A DNA stretch of 64,000 nt from Microbispora corallina (GTDB lineage: Bacteria; Actinomycetota; Actinomycetes; Streptosporangiales; Streptosporangiaceae). The position numbers were made by a program, and so were the translations under genes. The stretch covers positions 310,001-374,000 of the forward strand of contig NZ_BOOC01000001.1 of NCBI RefSeq assembly GCF_016863035.1, given 5' to 3'. Below the pieces are notes generated by a model that was not told where the DNA came from, made no database searches, and saw only the letters and a program-made list of their open reading frames with translations. This document shows, piece by piece, positions 32,550 through 40,564 of the stretch; position 1 is the stretch's first letter, and each line of letters begins with the position of its first letter.

Positions 32550-33512
32550 CTACGGGCGGACGGCACCGATCGGGTGGTACTCGGCGAGTGTGACAATCTT
32601 CACAACGTCGCCGGTCTGCGGGGCGTGGACGACCTTCCCGTCCCCCGCGTACATGCCCACGTGGCCGAAGCCCGCGTGGAAGAGGAGATCGCCCGGCTGG
32701 AGGTCGTCGAGCGGCACCCGCCGGCTCGCGCCCCACGCCCACTGCTCGTAGCTGGTGCGGGGCAGGCTCACCCCGGCGGCGGCCCAGGACGCCTGGACGA
32801 GGCCGGAGCAGTCCCAGGAGCCCGGGCCGGTGCCCCCGTAGCGGTAGGGCTTGCCGACCTGCTTGTAGGCGAACTGCAGGGCCGCGAGCGCGTCGCCGGA
32901 CGCGGGCCCCCGGTAGGAGACGCCGGCGCTGTTCGGATCGCCCACGTTGTACGCGCCCAGCGAGCGCAGCAGCTTGGTCTGCTCGCTGACGAGCCGCTCG
33001 ACCTTGTCCTTCTGGTCGCGCAGGTCGGTCTTCACCTGGGCGGCCTGGTCGTACAGCGTCTTCTTCCGGTCGCGCTGCTGCTTGAGGCCCTTGATCGCGT
33101 CCTCGTACTCCTCGAGCCGCTTGGCCCGCTCCTGGGAGATCTGGTCGAGGGCGGCCAGGCTGCTGAGCATCGACTCCGGGTCGGGGCTGTACAACACGTT
33201 GCCCCACGAGCCCATGTCGCCGACCTGGTAGGTGTTGACCGCCAGGGAGACCAGGCCGCTGCGCAGGGCCTCGACCCGGCTGTTCTGCTTCTTGTAGTCG
33301 TCGTTCAGCGCGGCGTACTGCTTCCTGGCCTTCTTCCACTTCTCGTCGGCCGCGTTGTACCGGTCCACGAGCTGGTCGGCCTGGTCGTTCAGCTTCTTCA
33401 GCTTCGCCTTCGCCTGCGCGACGGTGGGCTTCGGATCCGCCTGCGCGCCCGTCACCGGCAGCAGCAGAACCACGGCGGCCAGGCCCGCGGCCACCGGTAC
33501 ACGCCCTCGCAC
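32550..33512 (-). CDS. Coiled-coil NlpC/P60 peptidoglycan hydrolase (RipA-like)
   Basis: GTG start with AGGGGG 5 nt upstream, 320 residues. The signal peptide VAAGLAAVVLLLPVTGAQA is followed by a long Lys/Asp/Gln-rich coiled coil (~30-195) such as AQAKAKLKKLNDQADQLVDR. The C-terminal NlpC/P60 domain has WDCSGLVQASW (Cys), GFGHVGMYAG (His) and VVHAPQTGD (His). RipA-type proteins are D,L-endopeptidases controlling daughter-cell separation, with the coiled coil as autoinhibitory or targeting part. It lies upstream of the riboswitch-controlled paralogue in the same orientation, but that gene has its own promoter. Confidence 0.88.
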   Translation of the reverse strand: MRGRVPVAAGLAAVVLLLPVTGAQADPKPTVAQAKAKLKKLNDQADQLVDRYNAADEKWKKARKQYAALNDDYKKQNSRVEALRSGLVSLAVNTYQVGDMGSWGNVLYSPDPESMLSSLAALDQISQERAKRLEEYEDAIKGLKQQRDRKKTLYDQAAQVKTDLRDQKDKVERLVSEQTKLLRSLGAYNVGDPNSAGVSYRGPASGDALAALQFAYKQVGKPYRYGGTGPGSWDCSGLVQASWAAAGVSLPRTSYEQWAWGASRRVPLDDLQPGDLLFHAGFGHVGMYAGDGKVVHAPQTGDVVKIVTLAEYHPIGAVRP

Positions 33513-33608
33513 TCAGGCCCCCTGGGGAATAGACCTAAACCTGCGGCGCGACTCTATCCAGGCGATCTTGTAGCTTCAACCTATTCGCAGGTATTCGCGG
33601 CAATCATC

Positions 33609-33628
33609 ACGTTCCGCGAGCGGAACGT
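33609..33628 (-). terminator. Hairpin between the NYN gene and the NlpC gene
   Basis: ACGTTCCGC (33609-33617), GA, GCGGAACGT (33620-33628), perfect 9-bp arms, 20 bp downstream of the NYN-gene stop. A terminator is likely. An operator for the NlpC gene 96 bp further on is possible. Confidence 0.5.
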
Positions 33629-33648
33629 CACGATCCGCCGGTATGCGG

Positions 33649-34965
33649 TCAGCCGCGGCCGAGGCGGCGCAGCAACAGCAGCGACGGAACCGGTCGCGCG
33701 CCCATGCGGCGGACCGAGTCGGCCACCTCGCGGTCGGAGGACACGACCGCGATGGCGCGGCCGGGCGGCTCGGCCCGCACGAGGGTCCGGATCAAATCGT
33801 CGGCGATCTCGCCGGGGGCGCTGAACATCACCCGGACGCCGCGCGGGGCCGACACCTGCACCGGTCCGTTCAGCTCGGCGCCGTCGAAGACGCAGGTGAC
33901 CTCCACGCGTGCCTGGACGGCGAGGCCGCCGAGCCCTGTGAGCAGCCGGGCGCGCTGGTCGGCCAGCGTGAGGGTGGGGTAGCCGGTCTTGGTGACGTTG
34001 TACCCGTCGATGATCAGATGGAGGTTGGGGATCGCCAGGAGCTGGTCGAGCAGCTGGGGGTCGTCGTTGGCGAGGGCCCGCGCGGGCACGGCCGACACGC
34101 TCGGCTCCCCCGGCGCGACGGCGGTGACGTAGTCGGCCGGCCTGCTGATCGTCGTGGGCAGGGCGAGCTCCTTGCGCAGCCCGGCCGCGGCGTCCTGCAG
34201 GGCGTCCATGAGCACCCGGATCCGGGCGTCCTCGACGCTGCGCCCCTCGCGGGCGGCCCGGCGGCTCGCCTCCAGCTGGCGCTCGGCGTCGGCCAGCCGC
34301 TCCTTGAGCCGGCGCAGCTCGGTCTCGGCCGCGCCGTTCGCGCTCGCCGCCCGGGACCTCGCCTCGGACGTCTCGGCCTCCAGCGCGGCCGCCCGCTCCT
34401 CGGCCGCCTTCACCCGCTCGCGCACGTCGTGCAGCTTGCGGCGCAGGTCGGCGTTCTCCGCGCGGGCCGCCCGCAGCTGCTCGCGTACCCGGTCGACCTC
34501 CTCCTTCGCGGAGGCGCGCTGGGCCGCGAGCTGCTCGCGCAGCCGCGACTCCGCCTGCTCGCGCTGGGTGTCGACCGACGCCGACCGCTCCAGGTCCGCC
34601 CGCGCCTGCTCGACCAGGTCCGGCCAGCCGGGGGGACGGGTGAGGTAGGCGGCCGCCGCGACCAGCACGGGGTCGGCCGCCGGGGGGACCGTGCCCTCCG
34701 CGAGGCTCGCCACCAGCTCGGGCCAGGCCGTCTCCAGCGACTCGGCCACCAGCTCGCGGAACTTCTTGTCGGTCTCCAGCTGGGCCGCGATCGGCGTGCC
34801 CCCGAGGCGGGCCCGCTTGCGCGGGTCGAACCTGGCGATGCCGCGCAACGGCGGCGGCACCGCGGCCGCCGCCATGGAGCCCAGGACCTGGGCCGCGACC
34901 TCCACGACATGTAACCGGACCTGCTCGGGCAACGGACGAGACAGGCCCTCTCCGGCTGAACTCAT
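33649..34965 (-). CDS. NYN/PIN-like domain protein with long coiled coil (YacP-like)
   Basis: The ATG at 34965 follows GAGGAG by 9 nt, giving 438 residues. Residues ~1-120 are helical (FDPRKRARLGGTPIAAQLET). Residues ~125-265 are an Arg/Glu/Ala coiled coil. The C-terminal ~170 residues are the NYN nuclease fold, with IPNLHLIIDGYNVTKTGYPT, VTCVFDGAELNGP, VMFSAPGEIADDLI and VVSSDREVADSVRRMGARPV carrying the acidic residues. YacP/Rae1 relatives are ribonucleases that act on ribosome-bound or structured RNA. A role in RNA processing is likely and specificity is unknown. Confidence 0.82.
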   Translation of the reverse strand: MSSAGEGLSRPLPEQVRLHVVEVAAQVLGSMAAAAVPPPLRGIARFDPRKRARLGGTPIAAQLETDKKFRELVAESLETAWPELVASLAEGTVPPAADPVLVAAAAYLTRPPGWPDLVEQARADLERSASVDTQREQAESRLREQLAAQRASAKEEVDRVREQLRAARAENADLRRKLHDVRERVKAAEERAAALEAETSEARSRAASANGAAETELRRLKERLADAERQLEASRRAAREGRSVEDARIRVLMDALQDAAAGLRKELALPTTISRPADYVTAVAPGEPSVSAVPARALANDDPQLLDQLLAIPNLHLIIDGYNVTKTGYPTLTLADQRARLLTGLGGLAVQARVEVTCVFDGAELNGPVQVSAPRGVRVMFSAPGEIADDLIRTLVRAEPPGRAIAVVSSDREVADSVRRMGARPVPSLLLLRRLGRG

Positions 34966-34998
34966 CTCGTCGCTCCTCGTAGGTGTCCTCAATCAAGA

Positions 34999-35013
34999 GT
35001 ACGGCTGTCGTAC
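34999..35013. promoter_or_regulatory. Inverted repeat GTACG-N5-CGTAC in a divergent promoter region
   Basis: Perfect 5-bp arms around GCTGT, 34 bp upstream of the NYN start. TACTCT on the minus strand (plus 34996-35001) could be the -10 of that gene, so a protein bound here would overlap its promoter. Confidence 0.35.
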
Positions 35014-35138
35014 CCGTGTCCGAGTCGGCTCCGCGATCTCCGGCCTTTGCCCTCACATGAATCCGGCATGAACGGAACCTGGACAGCGGATGGCCCGGGA
35101 TATACGAAAAGTCCGGGGGGCTACGCGATGGAGGCGCC

Positions 35139-36227
35139 ATGAGCGGGCTCGACGAGGAGAGCCGGGAGGCCGCCCGTATGCGGACCTCGACCCGGGACAC
35201 CGCGGAGCTGCGCGGGCGGATCGAGGCCTGGCTGCGGGACAGGGTCGACGCCCGGGCCGCGGTCTCCGGCCTGTCCACCCCGGAGACGAACGGCCTGTCG
35301 AGCGAGACGCTGCTGTTCGACGCGTCCTGGGACGGCCGGACGGTCGCGTGCGTCGCGCGGATGGCGCCGTCGGCTGACGCGGTCCCGGTCTTCCCCGACT
35401 ACGACCTCGGCCGGCAGGTCGAGGTGATGCGGGTGGCCCGCGAGCGGGCGGGCGTCCCCGCGCCCCGCGTGCTCTGGTTCGAGCCCGACCCCGGTCCGCT
35501 CGGGACGCCGTTCTTCGTGATGGAGCGCGCGAGCGGGCTCGTGCCGCCGGACGTCATGCCGTACACGTTCGAGGGGTGGCTCCTCGACGCCGCGCCGGCG
35601 GACCGGGCGCGGCTGCGGGACCGGACCGTGGAGATCCTCGCGCGGCTGCACCGGGTGGGGCCCGCGCAGGTGCCGTCCGTCGCCGCGGCCGGACGCGGGC
35701 TGCGCCGCCACGTGGACGGGCAGCGGGCCTACTACGAGTGGGCCCACGCCGACCTGCGGATCCCCCTCCTGGAGCGGGCCTTCGGGTGGCTGGAGGACCA
35801 CTGGCCCGCCGACCCCGGCCCGGACGTGCTCAACTGGGGCGACGCCCGCATCGGCAACGTGATGTACGCCGACTTCGAGCCGGTCGCCGTGCTCGACTGG
35901 GAGATGGCCGCCGTCGCCCCGCCCGAGGTCGACCTCGGGTGGATGATCTTCCTGCACCGCTTCTTCCAGGACGTCACCGAGGTCATGGGCCTGCCGGGGC
36001 TGCCGGACTTCATGACCCGCGCCGACGTCTGCCGGGTCTACCGGGAGCTGAGCGGCCACGAGCCCCGCGACATGGACTTCTACGAGACGTACGCGGCCCT
36101 GCGGCACGGCGTGATCATGGCGAGGGTGTGGCGGCGGCGCATCCACTTCGGCGAGCAGCCGATGCCCGCCGACCCGGACGACCTCGTGATGCACCGCGCC
36201 CGGCTGGAGCACATGATCTCGGGGTAG
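35139..36227 (+). CDS. Phosphotransferase family protein (APH/choline-kinase fold)
   Basis: The ATG behind GGAGG gives 362 residues. N-lobe: GLSTPETNGLSSETLLFDAS. Catalytic and metal-binding loop: LNWGDARIGNVMYADFEPVA, with Asp and Asn of the Brenner motif and Trp replacing the usual His. The DFG-equivalent is AVLDWEMAAVAPPEVDLGW. This is the ACAD10-like branch often linked to hydroxyacyl-CoA metabolism, not an antibiotic kinase. Small-molecule kinase with unknown substrate. Divergent from the NYN gene. Confidence 0.85.
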   Translation: MSGLDEESREAARMRTSTRDTAELRGRIEAWLRDRVDARAAVSGLSTPETNGLSSETLLFDASWDGRTVACVARMAPSADAVPVFPDYDLGRQVEVMRVARERAGVPAPRVLWFEPDPGPLGTPFFVMERASGLVPPDVMPYTFEGWLLDAAPADRARLRDRTVEILARLHRVGPAQVPSVAAAGRGLRRHVDGQRAYYEWAHADLRIPLLERAFGWLEDHWPADPGPDVLNWGDARIGNVMYADFEPVAVLDWEMAAVAPPEVDLGWMIFLHRFFQDVTEVMGLPGLPDFMTRADVCRVYRELSGHEPRDMDFYETYAALRHGVIMARVWRRRIHFGEQPMPADPDDLVMHRARLEHMISG

Positions 36228-36234
36228 GCGCTGG

Positions 36235-36915
36235 TCAGCCGAGGTGCCCGGCGTCGTGGACGAGCAGGGCGATCTGCACGCGGTTGTTCAGGCCGAGCTT
36301 GGTGAGCATCCGCGACACGTGCGCCTTGACGGTCGCGACGCTCATGTGCAGCTCCCCGGCGATCTCCGCGTTGGACCTGCCCCGGCCGACGGCCACGGCG
36401 ACCTCGCGCTCGCGGTCGCTCAGCAGGGCCAGCCGCTCCCGGGCGCGGTCCCGCCCGCCGTCGCCGTCCGCGGCGGCCACGTGCGCGATGAGCTGCCGCG
36501 TCACCGCGGGCGACAGGATCGGCTCGCCCCGCGCGGCCATGCGGACCGCGGCCACGAGCTCGCCCGGAGGGGTGTCCTTGAGCAGGAACCCCGCCGCCCC
36601 CGCACGCAGCGCCCGCAGCACCTGGGCGTCGGCGTGGAACGTGGTCAGCACCACCACCTCGGGCGGCGAGGGGGCGGCGCGCAGCCGCTCGGTCGCGGTC
36701 AGGCCGTCGACCCCGGGCATGCGGATGTCCATCAGGACCAGGTCGGGACGGTGCTCGGCGACCAGGGGCGGCACCCGCGCCCCGTCGTCCGCCTCGGCGA
36801 CGATCCGGATGTCCCCGGCCCCGCCGAGGATCATGGCGAGACCGGCGCGCACGAGCGGGTCGTCGTCCACGACCAGCACACGGATCTCGCCGTCCGCCGG
36901 GGGCACGCCGTTCAT
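36235..36915 (-). CDS. NarL-family response regulator
   Basis: 226 residues. Receiver: VLVVDDDPLVRAGL (acidic pocket), phospho-acceptor Asp in DLVLMDIRMPGVDG, Thr in VVVLTTF and Lys in GFLLKDTPPG. The C-terminal LuxR helix-turn-helix is LSDREREVAVAVGRGRSNAE with VKAHVSRMLTKLGL. All phosphorylation residues are intact. Its ATG overlaps the kinase stop by 4 bp, so the pair is translationally coupled. Targets are unknown, and the membrane-type sensor gives no stimulus. Confidence 0.93.
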   Translation of the reverse strand: MNGVPPADGEIRVLVVDDDPLVRAGLAMILGGAGDIRIVAEADDGARVPPLVAEHRPDLVLMDIRMPGVDGLTATERLRAAPSPPEVVVLTTFHADAQVLRALRAGAAGFLLKDTPPGELVAAVRMAARGEPILSPAVTRQLIAHVAAADGDGGRDRARERLALLSDREREVAVAVGRGRSNAEIAGELHMSVATVKAHVSRMLTKLGLNNRVQIALLVHDAGHLG

Positions 36916-38309
36916 GCCGGCCAGGGTAGCCAGGCGCGCAGCCGGAACCCGCCGCCGTCCGCCGGGCCGTGGTCGAGCCGGCCGCCGGTCAGGCTCGCCC
37001 GCTCGGCCAGTCCGATCAGCCCGGTGCCGCTGCCCGGCAGCCCGGCCGCGGCCGGCACGGCGACGACCGGCGGAGCCGCGTCCGGCACGGCGACGGCCGA
37101 GCCACGTGCGGCAGCGGAGCGGCCCGGAGCCGGAGACACACCGCCGGGCAGGGCACCGCCATCGCCAAGGCCCGGAGCCGGGGCCGCCCCACCGCGCGGG
37201 ACGGCGGTCGCCGTATGCCTGACCCCCTTGGTGGCGGCCCGGGCGCCCGCCGCCACCGGACGCGCGGGCCCGGCGTTCGCGACGTCCACGACCAGGCCCT
37301 CCCCCGGCCCTCCCGAAACCGTCACGCGGACCGCCGATCCCGGCGCGTGCTTGCGGGCGTTGGTAAGGCCCTCCTGGATGATCCGGTACGCGTTGCGCCC
37401 GAGGCCGCCCGGGGGCTCGGCCGCCGGCTCCGGCATGGCGAGCTCGATCTCCATGCCGGCCCGCCGGCACTCCGCGACGAGCTCCGGCACGTCGGTGAGG
37501 GTCGGCTGGGGACGCTCGGGGACCGCGTCCTCCGGGCCCCCGCGCAGCACGCCGATCACCTCGCGCAGGTCCTCCAGGGCCTGGTGGGCGCTGGAACGGA
37601 TGGCTCCGGCCGCCCGGCTGATGTCCGCGGCGGGTGCGTCCGGGCGGAACTCCAGCCCTCCGGCGTACAGGCTGAGCAGCGAGATGCGGTGGGCGAGCAC
37701 GTCGTGCATCTCCCTGGCGATGCGCTCCCGCTCGGCGCCGCGCGCCCGCTCCTCCCGCAGCGCGGCCTCGACCTCCGCCCGCCGTACCCGCTCCCGGAGC
37801 GAGAGCACGAGCTGCCGCCTCGCCCGCACGAACAGCCCCCACGCCACCACCAGGGCGTACACCAGCACCGACACCAGCACGCTCGCCCAGAACGACAGGT
37901 CAGGGTCGGGGCGCAGCAGCGTGTACGGCAGGATCGCCAGCAGGTGGAGCCCCACCACGGGCGCGGCGATCGGGAACCGGCGATGCACCACGACCGTGAA
38001 GACCGCGACCAGGCCCGCGGCCGCCACCAGCATGCTGAACGTCGAGAGCGCGGCCAGCGCGAGCGCGAGGCCGACCGGCCACCTGCGCCGCAGCCACAGG
38101 GCCGCGCACGCCAGGCCGCCGAGGACCTGGTCCAGCATCGCCATCGGCGGCGACAGGGCCGGATCGGTCCACACCAGCATCGACAGCAGCAGCGTGACGA
38201 CCGCCGCCAGCAGGAACAGCAGCGTGTCCACGGCCCAGTCGCGCATGGACCGCCGGACCCGGCCGCGCTCGGCGAACGGGTCCGCGAGAGGCGGCGGACG
38301 CTCCGTCAT
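36912..38309 (-). CDS. DesK/NarX-type sensor histidine kinase with an insertion in the ATP lid
   Basis: The ATG at 38309 gives 465 residues. About five to six membrane helices occupy ~20-150. HisKA_3 follows with AREMHDVLAHRISLLSLYAG (His phospho-site near 209). The N-box is YRIIQEGLTNARKHAPG. Between the first glycine box (VVDVANAGPA) and the second (GSGTGLIGLAERASLTGG) lies ~75 residues of Pro/Ala/Gly/Arg low-complexity sequence, where the family has only about 10-15. The kinase may still work, since both boxes are intact. Translationally coupled to the response regulator. Confidence 0.9.
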   Translation of the reverse strand: MTERPPPLADPFAERGRVRRSMRDWAVDTLLFLLAAVVTLLLSMLVWTDPALSPPMAMLDQVLGGLACAALWLRRRWPVGLALALAALSTFSMLVAAAGLVAVFTVVVHRRFPIAAPVVGLHLLAILPYTLLRPDPDLSFWASVLVSVLVYALVVAWGLFVRARRQLVLSLRERVRRAEVEAALREERARGAERERIAREMHDVLAHRISLLSLYAGGLEFRPDAPAADISRAAGAIRSSAHQALEDLREVIGVLRGGPEDAVPERPQPTLTDVPELVAECRRAGMEIELAMPEPAAEPPGGLGRNAYRIIQEGLTNARKHAPGSAVRVTVSGGPGEGLVVDVANAGPARPVAAGARAATKGVRHTATAVPRGGAAPAPGLGDGGALPGGVSPAPGRSAAARGSAVAVPDAAPPVVAVPAAAGLPGSGTGLIGLAERASLTGGRLDHGPADGGGFRLRAWLPWPA

Positions 38310-38392
38310 GGCTCCCGAGCGTAGATCGCCCGGGGGCCGCTCGACAGCGACCAAAGTAGACATCCTCCTGCACTTCCGGCGGACGCGCCCGG

Positions 38393-38677
38393 GTGGCACC
38401 GGCCGCCAGGCTGGTGCCCGTGCGGAAACTGGTCTCGATCGCCGGCGTGCTGCTGGCGATCCAGGGGATTCACGGCCTCGCCGCGCTCGTGCTCACCGGG
38501 CACGCGCGGTCGTTCCTGACCCGGCGGGTGCCGGCCTTCGCAGGCAACGAGGTGTTCGTGAGCATCATCGCCCTCGTCCTCGGCGTCGCCCTGGTCGTGG
38601 CCGCCGAGGCGGTCGCCACGGCGGGACGCGAGGCGCCGGAGGACACGCGGGAGGACGACGAGAAGGGGCACGAATGA
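38393..38677 (+). CDS. Small two-helix membrane protein
   Basis: 94 residues from a GTG at 38393. GTGs at 38414 and 38420 are equally possible and no start has a strong ribosome site. Two hydrophobic segments (LVSIAGVLLAIQGIHGLAAL and VSIIALVLGVALVVAAEAV) flank a short basic loop, and the C-terminus is Glu/Asp-rich. I do not recognise a family. Divergent from the histidine kinase by less than 110 bp. Confidence 0.55.
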   Translation: MAPAARLVPVRKLVSIAGVLLAIQGIHGLAALVLTGHARSFLTRRVPAFAGNEVFVSIIALVLGVALVVAAEAVATAGREAPEDTREDDEKGHE

Positions 38678-38803
38678 CGCCCGGCACGGGCGGGCGCCTC
38701 TCGGCCGGCGCCTGTCGGGCGGGTGCGGAGGACACCCGGCACGAGGTGGGCGCCTCTCGGTGGGCGCGGACGACGGGGGCGCCCTCAGTGGGCGGAATAA
38801 GGC

Positions 38804-38840
38804 TTGGCACCGGGACGCGGGGCGCTCCTAAGCTGGCCGC
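38804..38840 (+). promoter_or_regulatory. Leaderless promoter of a GNAT gene
   Basis: TTGGCA (38804-38809), 19 bp, TAAGCT (38829-38834), six bases, then the GTG at 38841. No ribosome site is present. Confidence 0.6.
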
Positions 38841-39401
38841 GTGCTCGCCCCCTCGTACCCCATCACCACGCCCCGGCTGACGTTGCGCGCCTTCACCGAG
38901 GACGACCTCGACGACCTGTACGCCTTCCACTCGCTGCCCGAGGTCGCGCGGTACCTCTACTGGGAGGCCCGCACCCGTGAGGAGACCGAGGCGGCGCTGG
39001 AGGAGAAGATCGGCCGGGCGGAGATCCGCAGTGACGGCGACGCCCTGTCCGTGGCCGTCGAACTGCGGGAGACCGGCAGGGTCGTCGGGGACCTCACGCT
39101 GTTCTGGCGCAGCGAGGAGAACCGGCAGGGCGAGATCGGGTATGTGTTCAACCCCGCCTGCCACGGCCGCGGCCTGGCCACCGAGGCCGCGCGGGAACTG
39201 CTGCGCCTCGGCTTCGACGGGCTCGGCGTGCACCGCCTGTACGGCCGCTGCGACGCCCGCAACATCCCGTCGTACCGCCTGATGGAGCGGCTGGGCATGC
39301 GCCGGGAGGCCCACCTGGTGGAGAACGAGTTCTTCGAGGGCGAGTGGAGCGACGAGCTCGTCTACGCGATGCTCGCCCGCGAGTGGCGGGCCCAGGCCTG
39401 A
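38841..39401 (+). CDS. GNAT N-acetyltransferase (RimJ/RimL type)
   Basis: 186 residues with a GTG start fixed by the promoter. The opening TPRLTLRAFTEDDLDDLYAF and the acetyl-CoA loop NPACHGRGLATEAARELLRLG are those of the RimJ/RimL branch (Pfam Acetyltransf_3), which acetylates protein N-termini or small amines. The pattern VHRLYGRCDARNIPSYRLMERLGM completes the fold. The specific acceptor is unknown. It stands alone immediately before the methionine-salvage island. Confidence 0.85.
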   Translation: MLAPSYPITTPRLTLRAFTEDDLDDLYAFHSLPEVARYLYWEARTREETEAALEEKIGRAEIRSDGDALSVAVELRETGRVVGDLTLFWRSEENRQGEIGYVFNPACHGRGLATEAARELLRLGFDGLGVHRLYGRCDARNIPSYRLMERLGMRREAHLVENEFFEGEWSDELVYAMLAREWRAQA

Positions 39402-39428
39402 CCCCTCATCTCACTCCCCATTTTCAGG

Positions 39429-39458
39429 TTGTCTTGGTAGGAAATGTCTAGATATGCT
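39429..39458 (+). promoter_or_regulatory. Promoter of the BMP/methionine-salvage operon
   Basis: TTGTCT (39429-39434), 18 bp, TATGCT (39453-39458). The predicted start near 39465 gives a leader of about 55 nt that begins with a hairpin, CCGGGC (39472-39477), ATATC, GCCCGG (39483-39488). No riboswitch fold is recognised in it. Confidence 0.55.
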
Positions 39459-39518
39459 GCCCCGAGTTGAGCCGGGCATATCGCCCGGACGGCGGCACTA
39501 AGGAACAAGACGACCACC

Positions 39519-40562
39519 ATGCTCCACACTCGTGAACTCGCCGTACTCGCGTCGGCCGCCACCGTCCTGTCGCTCTCGCTCGCCGCGTGCGGCGGCGGGG
39601 GCTCCCCGTCCGCCTCTGGCACGGCCCCCTCCGGCAAGACGATCATCCTGATCACGCCCAACCCGGTGGGGACCGACAGCTTCCTCCAGCTGGGCGTGAA
39701 GGGAGCGGAGGCCGCCGCCAAGGAGATCGGGGCGTCGTTCAAGCTCTATGAGAGCAAGGACCCGTCGAGCATCGCCCAGAACGTCGACGCCGCGGTGCGG
39801 GCGAAGCCGACCGTCGTCGTGGGCATCAGCTTCTCCTTCGACGACGTCTTCAGCACCGTCCCCAAGCAGCACGCGGACCAGCGCTTCCTGGAGATCGACT
39901 CCTGCCCGAAGGCCCAACCCTCGAACCTGACCTGCGTGTCGTTCAAGGAGCACGAGGCGGCCTACCTCGCGGGCGTGGAGGCGGGACTGCTGTCGAAGAG
40001 CGGCTCGCTCGGGGTGGTCGCCGCGCTGGACTCGCCGTTCATCCACCGCTGGATCGACCCGTTCTTCGCCGGAGCCAAGTCGGTGAACCCGTCCTCCACC
40101 GGTACCCCGCTGTACGTGGGCGGCAGCAACCCGTTCAGCGACCCCGCACGGGCCAAGTCCCAGGCCCAGACGCTCATCGGCCGGGGCGCCGACGTGGTCG
40201 CCGCGGCGGCCTCCGGCGGCAACCCCGGGGTTTTCGAGGCCGCGGCGGCGGGCGGGGCGAAGTCGTTCGGCGTGGACGTGAACCAGTGCGCGCTGAGCCC
40301 GGGGAATGTGATCGACAACGTCATCAAGCACGTGGACGTGGCCGAGAGCGCGGCCATCCGGGACATCGCGGCCGGCAAGGCCGGCGGCGTGAAGGTGTAC
40401 GGCCTGGCCGAAGGGGGCGTGGGTGTGAACGCCCTGGACGCCGACGTCGCGTCCTCCGGCTGCACGGTGGCGGCGAGTCCCGAGGTGATCGCCAAGGTCA
40501 AGCAGGTCAGGGACGACATCGTGGCCGGCAGGGTCACGGTCGCCGACCCCCTGGCGGGCTAG
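39519..40562 (+). CDS. BMP-family nucleoside-binding lipoprotein
   Basis: 347 residues. The signal peptide ends in the lipobox SLAACGGG. The mature protein is the BMP/PnrA-like type I binding fold (Pfam Bmp): ITPNPVGTDSFLQLGVKGAE, NVDAAVRAKPTVVVGISFSF, YLAGVEAGLLSKSG and KSFGVDVNQCALSPGNV. Characterised members bind purine nucleosides. With the downstream methionine-salvage genes, 5'-methylthioadenosine is my preferred ligand, which is inference. It opens an eight-gene operon in which every following gene touches or nearly touches the next. Confidence 0.88.
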   Translation: MLHTRELAVLASAATVLSLSLAACGGGGSPSASGTAPSGKTIILITPNPVGTDSFLQLGVKGAEAAAKEIGASFKLYESKDPSSIAQNVDAAVRAKPTVVVGISFSFDDVFSTVPKQHADQRFLEIDSCPKAQPSNLTCVSFKEHEAAYLAGVEAGLLSKSGSLGVVAALDSPFIHRWIDPFFAGAKSVNPSSTGTPLYVGGSNPFSDPARAKSQAQTLIGRGADVVAAAASGGNPGVFEAAAAGGAKSFGVDVNQCALSPGNVIDNVIKHVDVAESAAIRDIAAGKAGGVKVYGLAEGGVGVNALDADVASSGCTVAASPEVIAKVKQVRDDIVAGRVTVADPLAG

Positions 40563-40564
40563 GC

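Noticed and set aside
35139-36227. Aminoglycoside resistance kinase
   Set aside because: The fold is shared, but the catalytic-loop sequence is that of the ACAD10-like phosphotransferase branch. No reason to infer resistance.
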